This document shows, piece after piece, positions 12,198 to 23,562 of a stretch of 64,000 bases of DNA. The stretch is from the NCBI RefSeq assembly GCF_047948215.1, contig NC_134464.1:5032001-5096000 (forward strand), in the 5' to 3' direction. The notes under the pieces were generated by a model. The model worked only from the letters and a program-made list of their open reading frames with translations. It did no database searches and was not told where the DNA came from. Position numbers and translations under genes: made by a program. The stretch's first letter is position 1; every line of letters starts with the position of its first letter. The stretch is from Lycorma delicatula. Lineage: Eukaryota; Arthropoda; Insecta; Hemiptera; Fulgoridae.

Positions 12198-13987
12198 ATT
12201 ACTCGGTGTTTCTTAGAAGTTTTTCTCAGTTTTTATTTTTATTTTTTGTAATAGTAAATAGAATAGCCCATTCTGTTGCTCGGTCTTAGAGTCAAAGACA
12301 TCCTTATATTCATTCATAACTGGTAAATTCATATGTGATTTTTTTATGTCCTCCTTGTCATATTACAAATATACAGATTTTTTTTGAACCGTAGGGGACT
12401 TTTGATAGCGGTTTCATAAATATTATTTTGGGGAAGGGAAGACTGCGAGATACAGTATTCGCAATCGTAGTAAAAACTTTTCGAATACCAGAATTTAAAC
12501 AAATTTAGAACCGGTTTGAATGTTTTAGGTATAACAGGGAACGGTATTCAAACGCACTTTGCAACACCTTTGTGCGTGCTAACAAAATAATACACCGGTC
12601 GCTGATTTATGTATTTACAAAAAAAACTTTACATTTTCAACTAATACAAGGATTTTGCACGCTGAACCGGCATATTAAATTTGTTTAATAACTTATACGT
12701 ATTTCTTTTGCAAGGGAGTGTAAATGTTTCTATCGTCTAATGTAGCAATGTTTCTCATCTCGAGGTCCAGAAACATCAATATTCCCGATTATTTTCATTC
12801 GGTAATGGATTTCGTTTGAAGCCTCCCTTACGACTTACGCAGACAGTCCTGTACTAGACGAGTTAATACGATTCTATTCGCCTCTAGTATTGTCATCATC
12901 GGTTATTAATCGACAGCAAATACATATTTTGTTTGATAATATTCCTAAAAATGTCAGAATTTAATAGTTGTTAGAATGTTTTTTTTTTAATAATATCGTT
13001 ACATTAGGAGGTCAGATTCACCCGATAAATGCTTTAAGTTATGCTTTAGGTCTTCTGTACAGACGTTAACAGATTTACAAATGAGCCTGGCTTCAGGGTT
13101 AAAAATAAGGGAAAACGGTCGAACGGAAAGAAGGGATGATCTTTCGACAAAGAGACTTATAAACAGAGACAAATAACATCCCTTAAAGATGTGCTTTCCG
13201 TCGTCGATTCAAACCGCAGTCGCTAGGGAAATCAGGGTATCTTTATCCAGGATAGCGGCGTGTGATTATAACTTGTAACGCTGTAAAAAATTGTTTTTTC
13301 CTGTAGAATTAAAGTTATGTGAAAACAAGTAAAGGTTTACCGGCTCGGTTACCTGAAACCGAATTAGACTGTTTAATAAGACCCTCTGCCGAACCGGTGA
13401 GTGTAAATTATATCGAAACGGTGGAAGTCATGTTACGCGTAAAACAGAGTGAATGTTTAATTACTTTTAGATTGATGTGAGAGTTAAAAAACCCATTCGT
13501 AATGTTTTAGTGTAACTCACGTTAAATAAAACTTGTTTGAAAAAATAATTAACTTTTCAAAAAGTGAAGATTTTTATTTAAAACGAAACTAATAAGAGAT
13601 TTAATAAAGCGCAATGAAAACGGCAGGACCTGCTTTTTAAGTTTAAAACAGTGTTTCATTTCAGTTTGTGGTTAAAACTAAATCGATTCAAGTAGCTTAT
13701 ATCAAGTAAGCGTTGCGGTGTGATAGTAGGATCGGTTGAAATGTAACAAGAGAGGAGAAGGGCGATACTGAATGTTTGTTTTAATGGATCGGCCGACTTC
13801 AATAGGGGAGGTGGGTTTGGAGGACGGCGAAAAAAACTTCTTTTAGCTTTTATCCTATGTTCACTACAATTATTATTAATTAATAAAGTTTCCTACGTTT
13901 TTTAAATTTTTTAATACATTTTTTAAAGATGTTATTTAGCTATTTCTTTTGTTTAGTAATGTAATCGACGAATTTTGTACAATCTAT
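12198..13987. other. AT-rich spacer
   Basis: No gene or repeat copy recognised. A moderately GC-richer, higher-complexity stretch lies at 13080-13400 without coding signal. Confidence 0.5.
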
Positions 13988-14042
13988 ACAAACGTTTTAC
14001 ATAGTCGAATAGACTAAACGTCTATTCGACTAAACGTTTGTA
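13988..14042. repeat. Near-perfect hairpin
   Basis: A 13-bp perfect stem (TAGTCGAATAGAC / GTCTATTCGACTA) with a 5-nt loop, TAAAC, is nested in an outer stem ACAAACGTT / AACGTTTGT. It could form a cruciform. It may be the core of a small foldback element, but no second copy is in the window. Confidence 0.7.
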
Positions 14043-14630
14043 ATAAAAAAATATTTTAAAAATAATCCTAATTTATTTTAATATAATATGCATTTCTTCA
14101 TTTAATAATTGACTTTATTCTGTATGCGCGTGTATGATTATTAAAGGATTGCGGGGTTTGTATAATTTATTTATTTATTTTTATCTTCTTTTTAACGTAA
14201 ATGTTTATATAGAAACGATTTAACCTTAAAAGTCATTCAAAATCAAAAATACTTAAAGAAAACTAAAAAGAATGCAAAACGTTTTTATACTCGTACAAAG
14301 TTTACCGATCAAAATATAGTTTGAACAAATCTTATTATAAAATATATGAATTCAAACTGACGATACCATAATAAATAAAATAAAGTACAAAAATCCTCCC
14401 GGATAGTATTACTCGTCAAAGTTTAGAAAGCTTAAAGACAGATAGATGCGCAGTAGTTTTACCTGCTGTTTTTGAGCTATTGTCGGTACGGTGGAGGATA
14501 GTGAACCTCGACATGACGTCGTAGACAGCAAAAAACAGTCACTGGTCCGGCAATCCGTCCACACTCTCCGCGTCAAATTGATCTTTTTACATTTTTTGAT
14601 GAGTAATGCATATTATACTATTATATAGAG
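14043..14630. other. AT-rich spacer
   Basis: No gene recognised. Confidence 0.5.
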
Positions 14631-14830
14631 AGGAAGAGGGTTTTCGTTCGTTCGGGATAATTAAAACTACTCGATCAATCGCAACCAAATTTCATAACTG
14701 ATAAGTTTTTTAGATATATTTCATCTCGAAAAATTTCGAAGAACCACCCGATTGTTTGCTTTCAAATTTTCATAATACATTCGTATTATGAACGGCTCCC
14801 TTGAAGGTTAAAATATTAAAAATATTCGTT
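14631..14830. repeat. Possible dispersed repeat fragment
   Basis: Wording such as CGTTCGTTCGGGATAATT followed by CGATCAATCGCAACCAAATTTC resembles the 'address' phrases of insect interspersed repeats. It has only one copy here, so this is a guess from style rather than from alignment. Confidence 0.25.
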
Positions 14831-15084
14831 ATTTCTTCACCTCCAAGGAGGATGAAGTTGTAAATTAAAGATATATCTTTTAAGGAAAAAAAGATTAATC
14901 TTTTTTATTTATTTTTATATTTCTGTCTGCACGGCAAAGAAATAAATCGTGAAGTTTTCCTCTTCAAAGGTGTGTGTACTTTAGTTACCGTAGCTACTAC
15001 TATTCTGTCTTATTATTCAGGTTTCTATAAAGCCTGAATATTTTAATCGTTATTTGCCAGTATTATTCTCACTATCATGAGGAT

Positions 15085-15325
15085 AACGAACAGTGTCGGG
15101 ATCCAGGGCGCGGAGCCCTCCGGGTAGACGGGAATGGCGACTGAAGCGAGCTCTGCGGGTGTCCAAGGCGTTCCTGCAACACGGAATGGCGAGCAAAACG
15201 AGCTTTGCGTCTCAGGGGTAGGCACCGTGGCCCCGGGAGGCTCCGAGGAGCCCCTCAGTTGGTTTCGGGGTTCGCCTGGGCCCCGAGAATAAAGGTTCTG
15301 GTTAGACCGGCCGGCTTGTATTACA
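15085..15325 (-). repeat. GC-rich island, likely LINE fragment
   Basis: A sharply bounded GC-rich block is open on the minus strand (98 codons, 15043-15339), giving a Pro/Ser/Gly-rich peptide without an identifiable domain. It contains an internal direct repeat: GGAATGGCGACTGAAGCGAG at 15130-15149 and GGAATGGCGAGCAAAACGAG at 15183-15202. In composition it resembles the GC-rich piece at 22.75-23.05 kb and the LINE 3' UTR at 11.8-12.2 kb, so an untranslated region or ORF1 of an R1-like LINE is my best guess. Confidence 0.35.
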
Positions 15326-16620
15326 TAATTAAGTCGCAATTATTTTAAAATCCTACGGTATATTTAAAACTAAAATCTGTTAAAGGCTAAGCCGAGAAAA
15401 TTGTGAAATTTTTTGCCGGTTTTATACCTTATATAGCTTCATACCTTATAAATATTATAATTATTATATTTATAAAATTATCTTATGAAATATTAAATAA
15501 CATTTTAAGCGTTTTGTAGCTTAAATAGAATGGATAAAACGGTCTCCAGAAAAAAGAACAAATCGAATGTTTTAAACAACACCAAACTTGTAGTTGTTGC
15601 ATCGAATAGCCCGATTTACGTAGATATTAACACACGTGATTTTATTAATGAGATTTATCCGATATTACTCGAAGCAGTGCGATTTTCCCCACGATGAACG
15701 CGATCACGGGAAGGTTTGTTCAAATGTGATATTTAATGTATTTTCACCTAAAACCTTAGGAAAGTTTGTACGTTATTCCGTAAATGTAAAAAAATCGATT
15801 TGAAAAGAAGTTGAAAATTTATTTAAATGTTTATATTTTATATGAAGGTACACGTCTGTAAATTTTGGTTAAAAGTAATACGCATTACTTTATCCCAGAC
15901 AGGTTCTCAAAAGAGGGACGGAGTCTTACTGCTGAGGACGTTCACATCAAGTAATAGTTTTCTTCATGTAATTTTTCTGGATTCCTTTTTTTTAATTTCT
16001 ATGTAGATATAGGCTTCTGGTCTTTGACTTTGCTTACAAAAGGCTTTTTCTTCTACAGTTAGTTTTTTTGTACGTCTAACCGCATCTAAATTAAAAATAA
16101 ACCCGGCTTAAAAAAATAATACATCCGAAAGTAAAGTAATATTTTCTCGATTCTTATTTAAAATTTAGACTTTTTTAAGTCGGCGCCAAATGAAAGATTG
16201 TAAATCGGTGGTAATTATTTATTTTTAATTCGGTATAAATTTCTAAAATTCGAAATTTAATTAGTTTTTTAAGTAAATTTGTAAAATTATTATTCGCCAA
16301 AACCTTTAAATATATTACGGATTGTTTTACGCGTAATATCGCTATTTTAAAAATTCTCGTTTTGTAAATAGGTTATTCAAGGCGGCAAAGGCAAAATTTA
16401 ACATTTTGAACGTTTAATTAGAAATATTATCGGAAATAAATTGTACGAACAATATATTATTTTGTTCTTATATTTTTGTTTGCGGACGGTCGAGGTGTTG
16501 TCGGAGACAGGGGAAAAGGCAATGCGAAATCTCTTCTTGTTTATTATATAAATTGACGACCATTACGTACAATTTGAGGTTAATAATCATTTCGTTTTAT
16601 CCAATTGTTGTAGGGTCGGA
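15326..16620. other. AT-rich spacer
   Basis: No gene or repeat recognised. Confidence 0.5.
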
Positions 16621-16624
16621 CTGC

Positions 16625-17250
16625 AGTTCATGGACCTCGACTTAATTTTATCTCCGCACCGTTTTTTTCGAAAACTTTCTCTATCTATTTGTTATTCAGA
16701 TATTTCTTTACATAACCGTTCTTTTCTCGGTCTTCATCTACATCTTCTTCCTATTATAATTAAATCAAACGCTTGTTTTATTACTCTCCCGCTAGGCATT
16801 CTTCCAATGGCGAAAAAATTATCTTAGTTTACCGTGTTCTGTTCTTTCTTGTCGCAGGAGTATTTTACTAGATTTTCTCTCTTTCTGTCTTAGCGTACCT
16901 GTTAATACATTTATTCTCAGTCACCTAAATTTTACTGTCATTTCTTCATGTAATCGACAGAGATTCTGAACCGTAAGATAGAAGTGTTTTTTCATCTCAA
17001 TAACACCTTTATCCTGTGTGATACTCTAACTTTGATTTTATTTTCGTCACTAAGTCCCGGATGAAGCTTGTTCTCAACTGTGAGCCTCGATTGCGCTCTA
17101 TTCCGGCTTGTAACCGTCCACTCCACTCTTCTTCATGGTTCTGTTTCGTCTTTTTCTCGGTCTTCCTTCCGTCCAGGTGGTATATAATTCAAAGCCATTT
17201 TTTGTATTACGTAATCATCTGTACGTAAAACGATTAAACCTTCCGGTTCT
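16625..17250 (-). pseudogene. Possible LINE C-terminal remnants (minus strand)
   Basis: Read on the minus strand this pyrimidine-rich region becomes purine-rich and shows short stretches typical of LINE ORF2 C-termini. One is MALNYIPPGRKEDREKDE near 17145-17200, resembling the PPGRRKRGRPR signature. Another is a later IIIGRRCR.RPRKE stretch near 16720-16755, which resembles a GKRPRGRPRK signature. Several stops and shifts separate them. It may be two overlapping fragments. The assignment rests on motif style only. Confidence 0.35.
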
Positions 17251-17411
17251 ATCTGCACTCTTGAACGTTATCGTGTACGGCATAAATGTTTTAATCTTTT
17301 AGGTAGATTTTATGAGAAAGTTACCCGTTACACGGGTACCATGATTCGACTTCCGGAAAATTTCGACATATCTTCGCGTTTCATATCCCCCAGACCCCAA
17401 AACCACCTAAG

Positions 17412-17431
17412 TTCAAAAGTTTATATATAAA

Positions 17432-17498
<67 letters not shown>

Positions 17499-18150
17499 AG
17501 ATATATATTTCACTTTCTTGTGGACACGATAACTGCCTAATTTTGCGCCAATCACTTTCAAATTGATACATAAAATATAACGACCCAAAATCTCGATCGA
17601 GTTCGTTAATGGGCAAAGTCGGACCGTGGGGATGGAAACGTAGGACTTTCGAAAAAACAATATATCGCTATAACTTTCTTATTAAGTAAAATATCGAATT
17701 CGTTAAAAGTTTCTAATATTCTTTGGATAAGAGACTAAAACTTATCAAAGTAAAGTTTTTTGATATCACCAACCAGGGGGTGGAAAAAGTCGGGTTTCGA
17801 AGACAAAAATAATCAAACCTCCCTTAATAGGTACAGCATCGAATCGGTTTAAAGTGGTCGTTAGTCATCTAACGTTACCTAAAACATTTGTCTGGGACAA
17901 TTTTTGATATGACCAACCCTTACGCCAAGGGACCAAAATGTTGCTGGAATTGTAAGAAGATGGGGATTGTCGTAAGCTAAACACGTGAAACTTTTTTTCA
18001 CATGCAACCGTTGTCGTGTTGAGTAAATTTGAAGTTTTTCTTAATTTTAAGGTGGAAATCTTTTTTATCTCCTATTTATCACTGGTGAAATCTACATCCG
18101 CCTTCCGGCATGCCCGAAGGGATTTTTTTAATCGGTTCATTTCATATCGT
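17412..18150 (+). repeat. ~730-bp dispersed repeat, copy 1
   Basis: It aligns along nearly its whole length with the reverse complement of 62460-63172. Shared blocks in order are TTCAAAAGTTTATATA, ATTTCACTTTC, ACACGATAACTGCC, GCCAATCACTTTCAAATT, TATTCTTTGGATAAG, TCGAATCGGTTTAAAGTG, CAATTTTTGATATGA and AATGTTGCTGGAATTGTA, then a shared peptide-like stretch around VKSTSAFR. A dinucleotide array sits at the same place near the left end: (CA)28 here, (AT)16 in the partner. An inner phrase, TTTTTGATATSACCAACC, occurs twice (near 17758 and 17906). The coding-looking frame is shared but carries no known domain. This is an unclassified non-autonomous element. Confidence 0.8.
17437..17493. repeat. (CA)28 microsatellite inside the repeat
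   Basis: A pure AC array of 56 nt is followed by ACAGACACAGATATATATTTC. It lies inside the left end of the dispersed repeat, so it is probably an expansion of an element-borne seed rather than an independent locus. Confidence 0.95.
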
Positions 18151-18950
18151 ATCTTATCGGGTGACGTTTTTGATACTTCTATAAAAGAACATTTCTATAG
18201 GTTGCAATCGTTCAAGATCATGAGGATTTTTCCAAGCCTCATTTCTACATAAGAGAAAGGAAACGAGTTTTTATAAATTTATTTTATTAGCTACACGAAA
18301 CTTATTTTTTACGTTTTGTCGAATAGTGCTGCAAGCGGTTTTAAATTTTGTGGCAGTTTTAAAAATCGATTTCGTTAGGTTTTTTTTTTTTTAAAAAAAA
18401 AGAAGATAAGTTGAAATTTATATAATAAAATTATTAGATCTGAATCTTCTAGAGATCATAATTTTATATCTTACAGATTCATCACCGTAGAATTAGCATT
18501 AAATTTTAACTTCTCGCTAATTTATAAAACTTGTGCACAGTAAGCGGTGAATTTCGTATTTAAATAAAAATTGATAATAGTAGACGATAAAGGATAGCCT
18601 TTGTCTGTGAACGCCTTTTTTTCCTGAGACATTGGTATCGTAGTAACATCATATAAACTTTTAATAACTCATTTTCACGAGTTTAAATGGTATTTCTCTT
18701 CTTTCCGGTGTAGGATACCTAATCCTATCGGTTGTAATAGACTTTTAATTTGGAATTAATGAGAATCGATTAAAATAATATATTGCAAAAATTATTCCTA
18801 GAAAATTGAAATAGGTTGATGAAAAACGATAGAATATGTCGAACAGGTTGAATAACAGGTGTTTGTTTGTTTTAACAATAACACTTTTAATGTAGTAACA
18901 CATTCACCCTACTTTTAAAACGTTTACGTCGATGTCACTGCAAGGTGAAA
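18151..18950. other. AT-rich spacer
   Basis: No gene recognised. Confidence 0.5.
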
Positions 18951-19330
18951 ATAGCTTGAAGAAGAAGAAGAATAAAGAGAAAGGGGTACAACGACTTATA
19001 ACAACAACACGATCTTAAGCGGGGATATTAGGGGCAATGAGGCAAGGGGTCGCCCAATACGTAACTGTATAGCAGTCGGTGTACGATACGACGCTAACGT
19101 AACTACAGGGGGGCGTTTTTGGGGTTAGGGTGCAACACATTTCAACCCCTACAATATTGAATGCGCCTTCCACCTCATCCTACGCCACCTATCAACCCCA
19201 ATATTACCAAACCGACAGCGGTATTACTAGAGTATTACAGCCGCATACTACATCTTATATAGTTTGTCACCTATACACTTGTCAAACTGTTCTACCCTAT
19301 CAGAATTCCGCTGCCTTTTTTTAGGTGTAT
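18951..19330. other. GC-richer segment with purine-to-pyrimidine switch
   Basis: The plus strand is purine-rich (GAAGAAGAAGAA, AAAGAGAAAGGGG) to about 19110, then C/A/T-rich (AACCCC, CCACCTC) to 19320. A 64-codon frame at 19130-19324 has no recognisable domain. The pattern resembles the segments at 24.2 and 42.4 kb. A promoter or 5' UTR region is possible but unproven. Confidence 0.25.
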
Positions 19331-19511
19331 AAATAAAAGAAATAGACGTCATACTAGAAGAAAAATTTTATAACATCGCTATGAACGTATATTTTATCTG
19401 ACCGATAAGAAAATTGAAAAACGCTTAGAAATTGTTGCCGATAATTTTACACACGATGTATTATAGCTTTTAACGGTCGCTTTTTTTATACGGTTAAGAA
19501 CCTTATCGGAG

Positions 19512-20290
19512 CTATTTTAGTCGATGTTGAATTCGAGATAATTTCTGGAAATTTCTTTTCTTTGCTGAAATTACACTATTGTAATTTCTTTCTTTCGGAG
19601 TTTTGATTTTTAATTCTGTTTTCTTGTTTTTAAGGATAATTTTTTCTTTTGTAATTTTAAGTTCTCTTAGGTCTTCTATTTCTTTTAGCCGGTTGTTTTT
19701 TACTTTACTTTTCAATCGGTAGGTAGTTTGTCGGTTAGCCTTTCTTGCTCGTGATGTTCAGCAAGACTTCGTTCTCTTGATATATACGATTCCATTAGGG
19801 AGAATTCCATATTTTCCATCTACTATATGATTTTTGTTAATACTCCTCATCGTTTTAGAATTCTTCTTTCCGCTTTCTGAAGTTCTTCTGTTCCGGCTTT
19901 TGCTTCTAAGACTGAATAGCGTTTCACATGCGTAGTTTTCTTGCTTGCGGTCGTATTACTGTGTTGTAGCGTCTAAATTTTGTCTTTATCGAGAGGAACT
20001 TCTTTTTGTATGCGGGCCGTGTGAGTTTATCTATTCTATTTTGGATTGTTGGTTTTTCATTTATATTTCTGGATATTATTTCTCCGAGGTATTTAAATTC
20101 CTCTGCGGTTTTTATTACTTGTCGCTCATTAAAGGTGATGCGATTCGGTTTATTGCTGACGGGCATTATTTCAGTCTTTTCATAGGATATTTGCAATCCT
20201 ACTTTGCCTACTGTGTTTTAGAGGGTTCCTATTTGTTTTTTTGGTTTCCTCCCGACTTTCTGACAGCAACGCAACGAAACAGTTTTATTT
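19512..20290 (-). pseudogene. LINE reverse transcriptase, palm/thumb and C-terminal tail (family L-A)
   Basis: Reading the minus strand from 20290 downwards, a frame gives VALLSESREE, where the FADD catalytic box is collapsed to F. Next come GLQISYEKTEIM, then EEFKYLGEII near 20085-20110, then RPAYKKKFLSIKTKFRRYNTV and, after a shift, ELQKAERRILKR. These are the post-catalytic segments of a LINE RT in the right order. A Lys/Glu-rich tail follows, with EDLRELKITKEKII at 19640-19685. The same order and tail occur in the plus-strand copy at 55.4-56.8 kb (EDLKELKKLKEKQK), so both are one family. The catalytic Asp pair is lost and there are several stops, so the copy is dead. The LINE clade is not resolved. 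Confidence 0.75.
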
Positions 20291-21185
20291 GTCAACCGTC
20301 AGTTCATATATATTATTTATTTTTACGATTGTATATTCCCTTTTAGTACCGTTTTAGTTTTAGAATTTAAGTAAAATTTTTATAAACAGTTTTTCGAGCG
20401 TTTCCTTTTTTTCAATTTATTTCGATGACCGTTTAGCGTATCTCCTAATTTTCATCCGATAAGAAAACAACTTGCCGTCGGTTAACCTTCATAGAATTTC
20501 ATAAAGCTTAAAACTAATGAAATTTTCTCTTAAAATCAAGGATGAAATTTATTATTTTCCTATTTATTTATTAAAAAAAATAAAATTATAAATTTTAGTT
20601 TTGCATCGATGTAATATATTTTAAAACGGCAGAATAAGTAAAACTAATTCAAAATTCCGTCGATGTAGCTCCAAACCCTACGATTTTTTTTTAATGAATT
20701 TTTATTAAAATTGTAAAATTTTCTTGTTTGATGTTGAATACGTTTTATTCAAATTAAGAAACTGTTGTACATGTGGTGGTTCCAAAACAATATAATGTAA
20801 GTCAAACTTCCCTAGCCGCTTTCTGTCGATGTTAAAGTTTAATGTTACCGAATGAGTAACAAATTCGTGTCACCTATCGTGTTATGGGGGGAGGGGGAAT
20901 TAAGTTCACGATATTTTTTTTTATTTTTAAATTATTTTTTTGTAATAATTTTATAGTTCAATTATATCGACTAGATTTAAAAAAATAAAATATTTTTTAG
21001 ATCAGATTTTATTATGTATAAAATAAATATCACTAGGAAAATCTTATAAATTCAATTTTTAAACTTTAAATGTAAATTTTTGCGACATTTATTTATTTTT
21101 TTAAACAAATTTTTAAAGATATGCGGTGAAAATGAAATGAACTTAAAAAACTGTACTAAATATTTAAAAAAGGAATCTGGAGTGT
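20291..21185. other. AT-rich spacer
   Basis: No gene recognised. A G-rich run lies at 20886-20898. Confidence 0.5.
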
Positions 21186-21189
21186 AACA

Positions 21190-21384
21190 TATTTAGGATG
21201 TATGTTTGTATGTTCGTTTGTTTATTGCACCGTAGCAGCTCAACGACTGAACCGATTTAGATGTATGACCTTAGAATCCTTACATTAACGGGAGTGTCAT
21301 ATACTATATATACTCGTATATATGTTTAAATAAATTAAAAAATTTTTTTTAAATATACTATATACAAAATTGTCACCCGCACGC
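21190..21384 (+). repeat. Short dispersed repeat, copy 1
   Basis: Shared with the reverse complement of 52384-52562. Common blocks are AGCTCAACG.CTGAA.CGATTTAGATGTA, GAATCCTTAC.TTA, AGTGTCATA and AAAATTGTCACCCGC. The middle is a TA-rich tract of variable length. It is non-coding. The style (AGCTCAACGGCTGAACCGATT) is common in arthropod non-autonomous elements. Confidence 0.75.
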
Positions 21385-21714
21385 TTTTCAATTATTCTAT
21401 ATTAAATAGCAATGTTTATCACCCGTATTCCTAATGCGCTCAGAATGCGTTCAATTGAAAATCAAATACCAATTTCAAATACCGTACCCAGAAGACATCC
21501 GGTTTTTTTAATTTTTTGTGGCAGACTTGTTTTTTAATTTTTAACAGATTTAAAACTTATAAAACAACTAATTTTATAAATATTGAATTTTTGAAGTCGG
21601 AGCCAAATTAAATTCGTCGGTAACTTTTTTTTTTGACTCGGGTCGACTTATAAAAGATGTAATTTAAATAAAAGTGAAAATATATTATTATTTACATTAA
21701 AATATAAATTAATA

Positions 21715-21770
21715 TAAGTTTCTTGGTTCGAATCCCAATGAGGCTCGACTTTTAAGTAAGGAATACAGCA
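21715..21770 (+). repeat. B-box-bearing repeat scrap
   Basis: AGTTTCTTGGTTCGAATCCC followed by AATGAGGCTCGACTTTT is a pol III B-box-like motif with a short downstream part. The same AGTTTCT.GGTTCGAAT phrase occurs at the end of the 62.5-kb repeat copy, which suggests a common source. Confidence 0.45.
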
Positions 21771-21787
21771 GCTACGATCGGACGGTA

Positions 21788-21950
21788 GGGTCTTTTTTAT
21801 GAAAGAGCGGACATCAACAGCTACGATCATTAGCCCGGTGGAAATTGGAGGCGTACGAAAAGATGCCGTGCCTGACCGGGATTCGAACCCGGACCCCCTT
21901 AAGAAATGCCGAGCCGCTACCTACTCGGCCGCGGAGGTCGGCGTAACGTC
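21788..21950 (-). mobile_element. tRNA-derived SINE, head type 1 with tail type 2
   Basis: On the minus strand the head reads CCTCCGCGGCCGAGTAGGTA (A-box side), then GGGTTCGAATCCCGGTCAGG (B box) near 21878-21897, then GCACGGCATCTTTTCGTACG. The tail reads GGGCTAATGATCGTAGCTGT...CTCTTTCATAAAAAA and ends near 21788. The same tail, diverged, follows the SINE at 35.5 kb. No clean target-site duplication is visible. A tRNA gene is excluded because there is no acceptor pairing. Confidence 0.75.
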
Positions 21951-22745
21951 TTTTGTTATCTGAGAAAGAAGAAATTAATAAGTAATCTTTCTTTATAGTT
22001 TTTTAAGTCGGTATTTTTTTAAATTCTATTTGTTACATAGTTTTTAGTTTTATTTTTGTTTAAAGTACGGATAAGCTAACGTAAACAAAAAAGGCCTGAG
22101 ATCTTTTGCGTTCCGTTTTGATAAAAATAAGGTAAGGAATGTAGAGAAAAGATATAGAGTAACTTAGGCTCTCCGGTGGAGAAATTCCAAAAAATCTATT
22201 TTTTTGTTTTTAACCTAATAATCATTTTTTGAATTTTTATTCGAAAGTAATTTAAATATTAAGTGCCATCAAGCTGCGCATAATTATACTATAACAAATC
22301 ATTACTTAATAATTTATTAAACGTCTGTATAAGCGATTTAATTTTTTGTTAAAAACGTTTTCCGCTAACGTTACCTGGAAAAATATTTGTAACGGGATCT
22401 ACAAAATAAAAAATAATAGACTTCGTCCTGATTTGTTGACATTAAAGCTTAATCTATATTTAAAAAAAACTACTCACGGGTAAAATTGAGAATCTGCTAC
22501 TTTTTGAAGTCGGTCAAAAATTCTATATGGAATACGATAATTTTTTTATTAAACTTATTTTTTTGACTTCGGAAACTAAAATATGTAAATAATTTTACAA
22601 CATATGATATATCTCTAATGCGATAATATATATTCTTTCGTTTAACCTTACTGTTGTCGAGATATGAAAAAAAAATCTATGTCGAAAATTAAACATCGAT
22701 TTAACTTACTTCGCTATTTTAATAGAAGTATAGTTATTACCTTTT
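21951..22745. other. AT-rich spacer
   Basis: No gene recognised. Confidence 0.5.
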
Positions 22746-23052
22746 TTTACCCCTGACCCCCGGAACCAGATTCGCATACAAGCATCAACACTGTCCCGGG
22801 AGGTGCCTGCAATCCTAGTCGCCGGATGGAAGGCCCGGTTATGCCGTTCCCAGCCACCCCATTCCAGCAACCGGACTCGGTCCTATGCGCCTCACCTCTA
22901 ATAGGGACATCCCCAGAGGGGGCTCGCCGGGACTCAGTCTTTTCAGCTTGGGGTTTCGAGAGTCCCCGTGCTTCATCACTACCGCCCACCCGTACTAGCA
23001 CGGACAAACGGCCACCTCCGCAGGGGGCTGTCCCTGTCTCTCACCCCCTTGT
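22746..23052 (-). repeat. GC-rich LINE-associated segment
   Basis: A block with much higher GC than its flanks, open on the minus strand for 86 codons (23007 to 22747), giving a Ser/Gly/Arg-rich peptide with no domain I recognise. It abuts the LINE endonuclease fragment at 23.06-23.56 kb across an (AAAAT)n-like junction, so it is probably an untranslated or ORF1 part of a related LINE. The relation to the 15.1-kb island is by composition only. Confidence 0.4.
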
Positions 23053-23061
23053 TTCCTGATC

Positions 23062-23086
23062 TTATTTTATTTTATTTTATTCGTAG
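23062..23086. repeat. (TTTTA)n junction tract
   Basis: Four to five TTTTA units lie between the GC-rich segment and the endonuclease fragment. On the minus strand they read as a TAAAA tail, which suggests that the two flanking pieces are separate insertions. Confidence 0.7.
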
Positions 23087-23562
23087 AATCCTCGCCAAAC
23101 TCTTGAAAGTCTGCACTCGTCAGCCACAACCTCCACCAGTTCCTCCGGAGAATTAACCCCTATCAGGCGTTGACCGATCTTCTATGAAAATTCAATACAC
23201 TCCATCTTGGTAGCGACCGACTTCATCAGAGGGTCGATTCTGTGTCTTGGCGTGAAATTAAATATAATTAGCATGTGATCCGAGAGAATCTCCTCTTCCA
23301 GTATCCTCCAGTTGCAATAATCGTTAATGCGGCCTTCCGTAACGAACGCTAGTTCTATAGCCGACCGCGACTCTCCCCGCATGAACGTATCAGCCTCCCT
23401 ATTGTACAGCTCAGCCCTAGCATACTTAGTCTCTTATTTAAGTGAAGGTCTCGAGTAGACTTCGCATTAGTCTCCCAGTACCAGCACACGTCTACTGTTC
23501 TCGGTGACCTCCTCACCCAGATCGTCCAAAAAGTCCACAAAATCTTGTACGACTGTATTTAT
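23087..23562 (-). pseudogene. LINE apurinic-type endonuclease domain fragment
   Basis: On the minus strand, 23560 to 23470 reads VQDFVDFLDDLGEEVTENS, then VLVLGD. The phase then slips at 23470 and continues as NAKSTRD, which is the GDFNAKS motif of the APE-like endonuclease with about 2 bp lost. From 23382 downwards RGESRSAIELAFVTEGRIND, then NWRILEEEILSDHMLI is the C-terminal part of the domain, with the catalytic-region Ser-Asp-His triplet intact. The domain would nick target DNA during retrotransposition. The 5' half of the endonuclease and the whole RT are absent. The motif style fits an R1/LOA-like clade, but I cannot place it firmly. Confidence 0.75.

Noticed and set aside
17413..17660. 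Two overlapping minus-strand frames with Cys-Val runs
   Set aside because: Produced by the (CA)28 array inside the dispersed repeat.
21850..21950. tRNA gene on the minus strand
   Set aside because: A and B boxes are present, but the ends do not pair as an acceptor stem and the sequence continues into a SINE tail shared with 35.5 kb.
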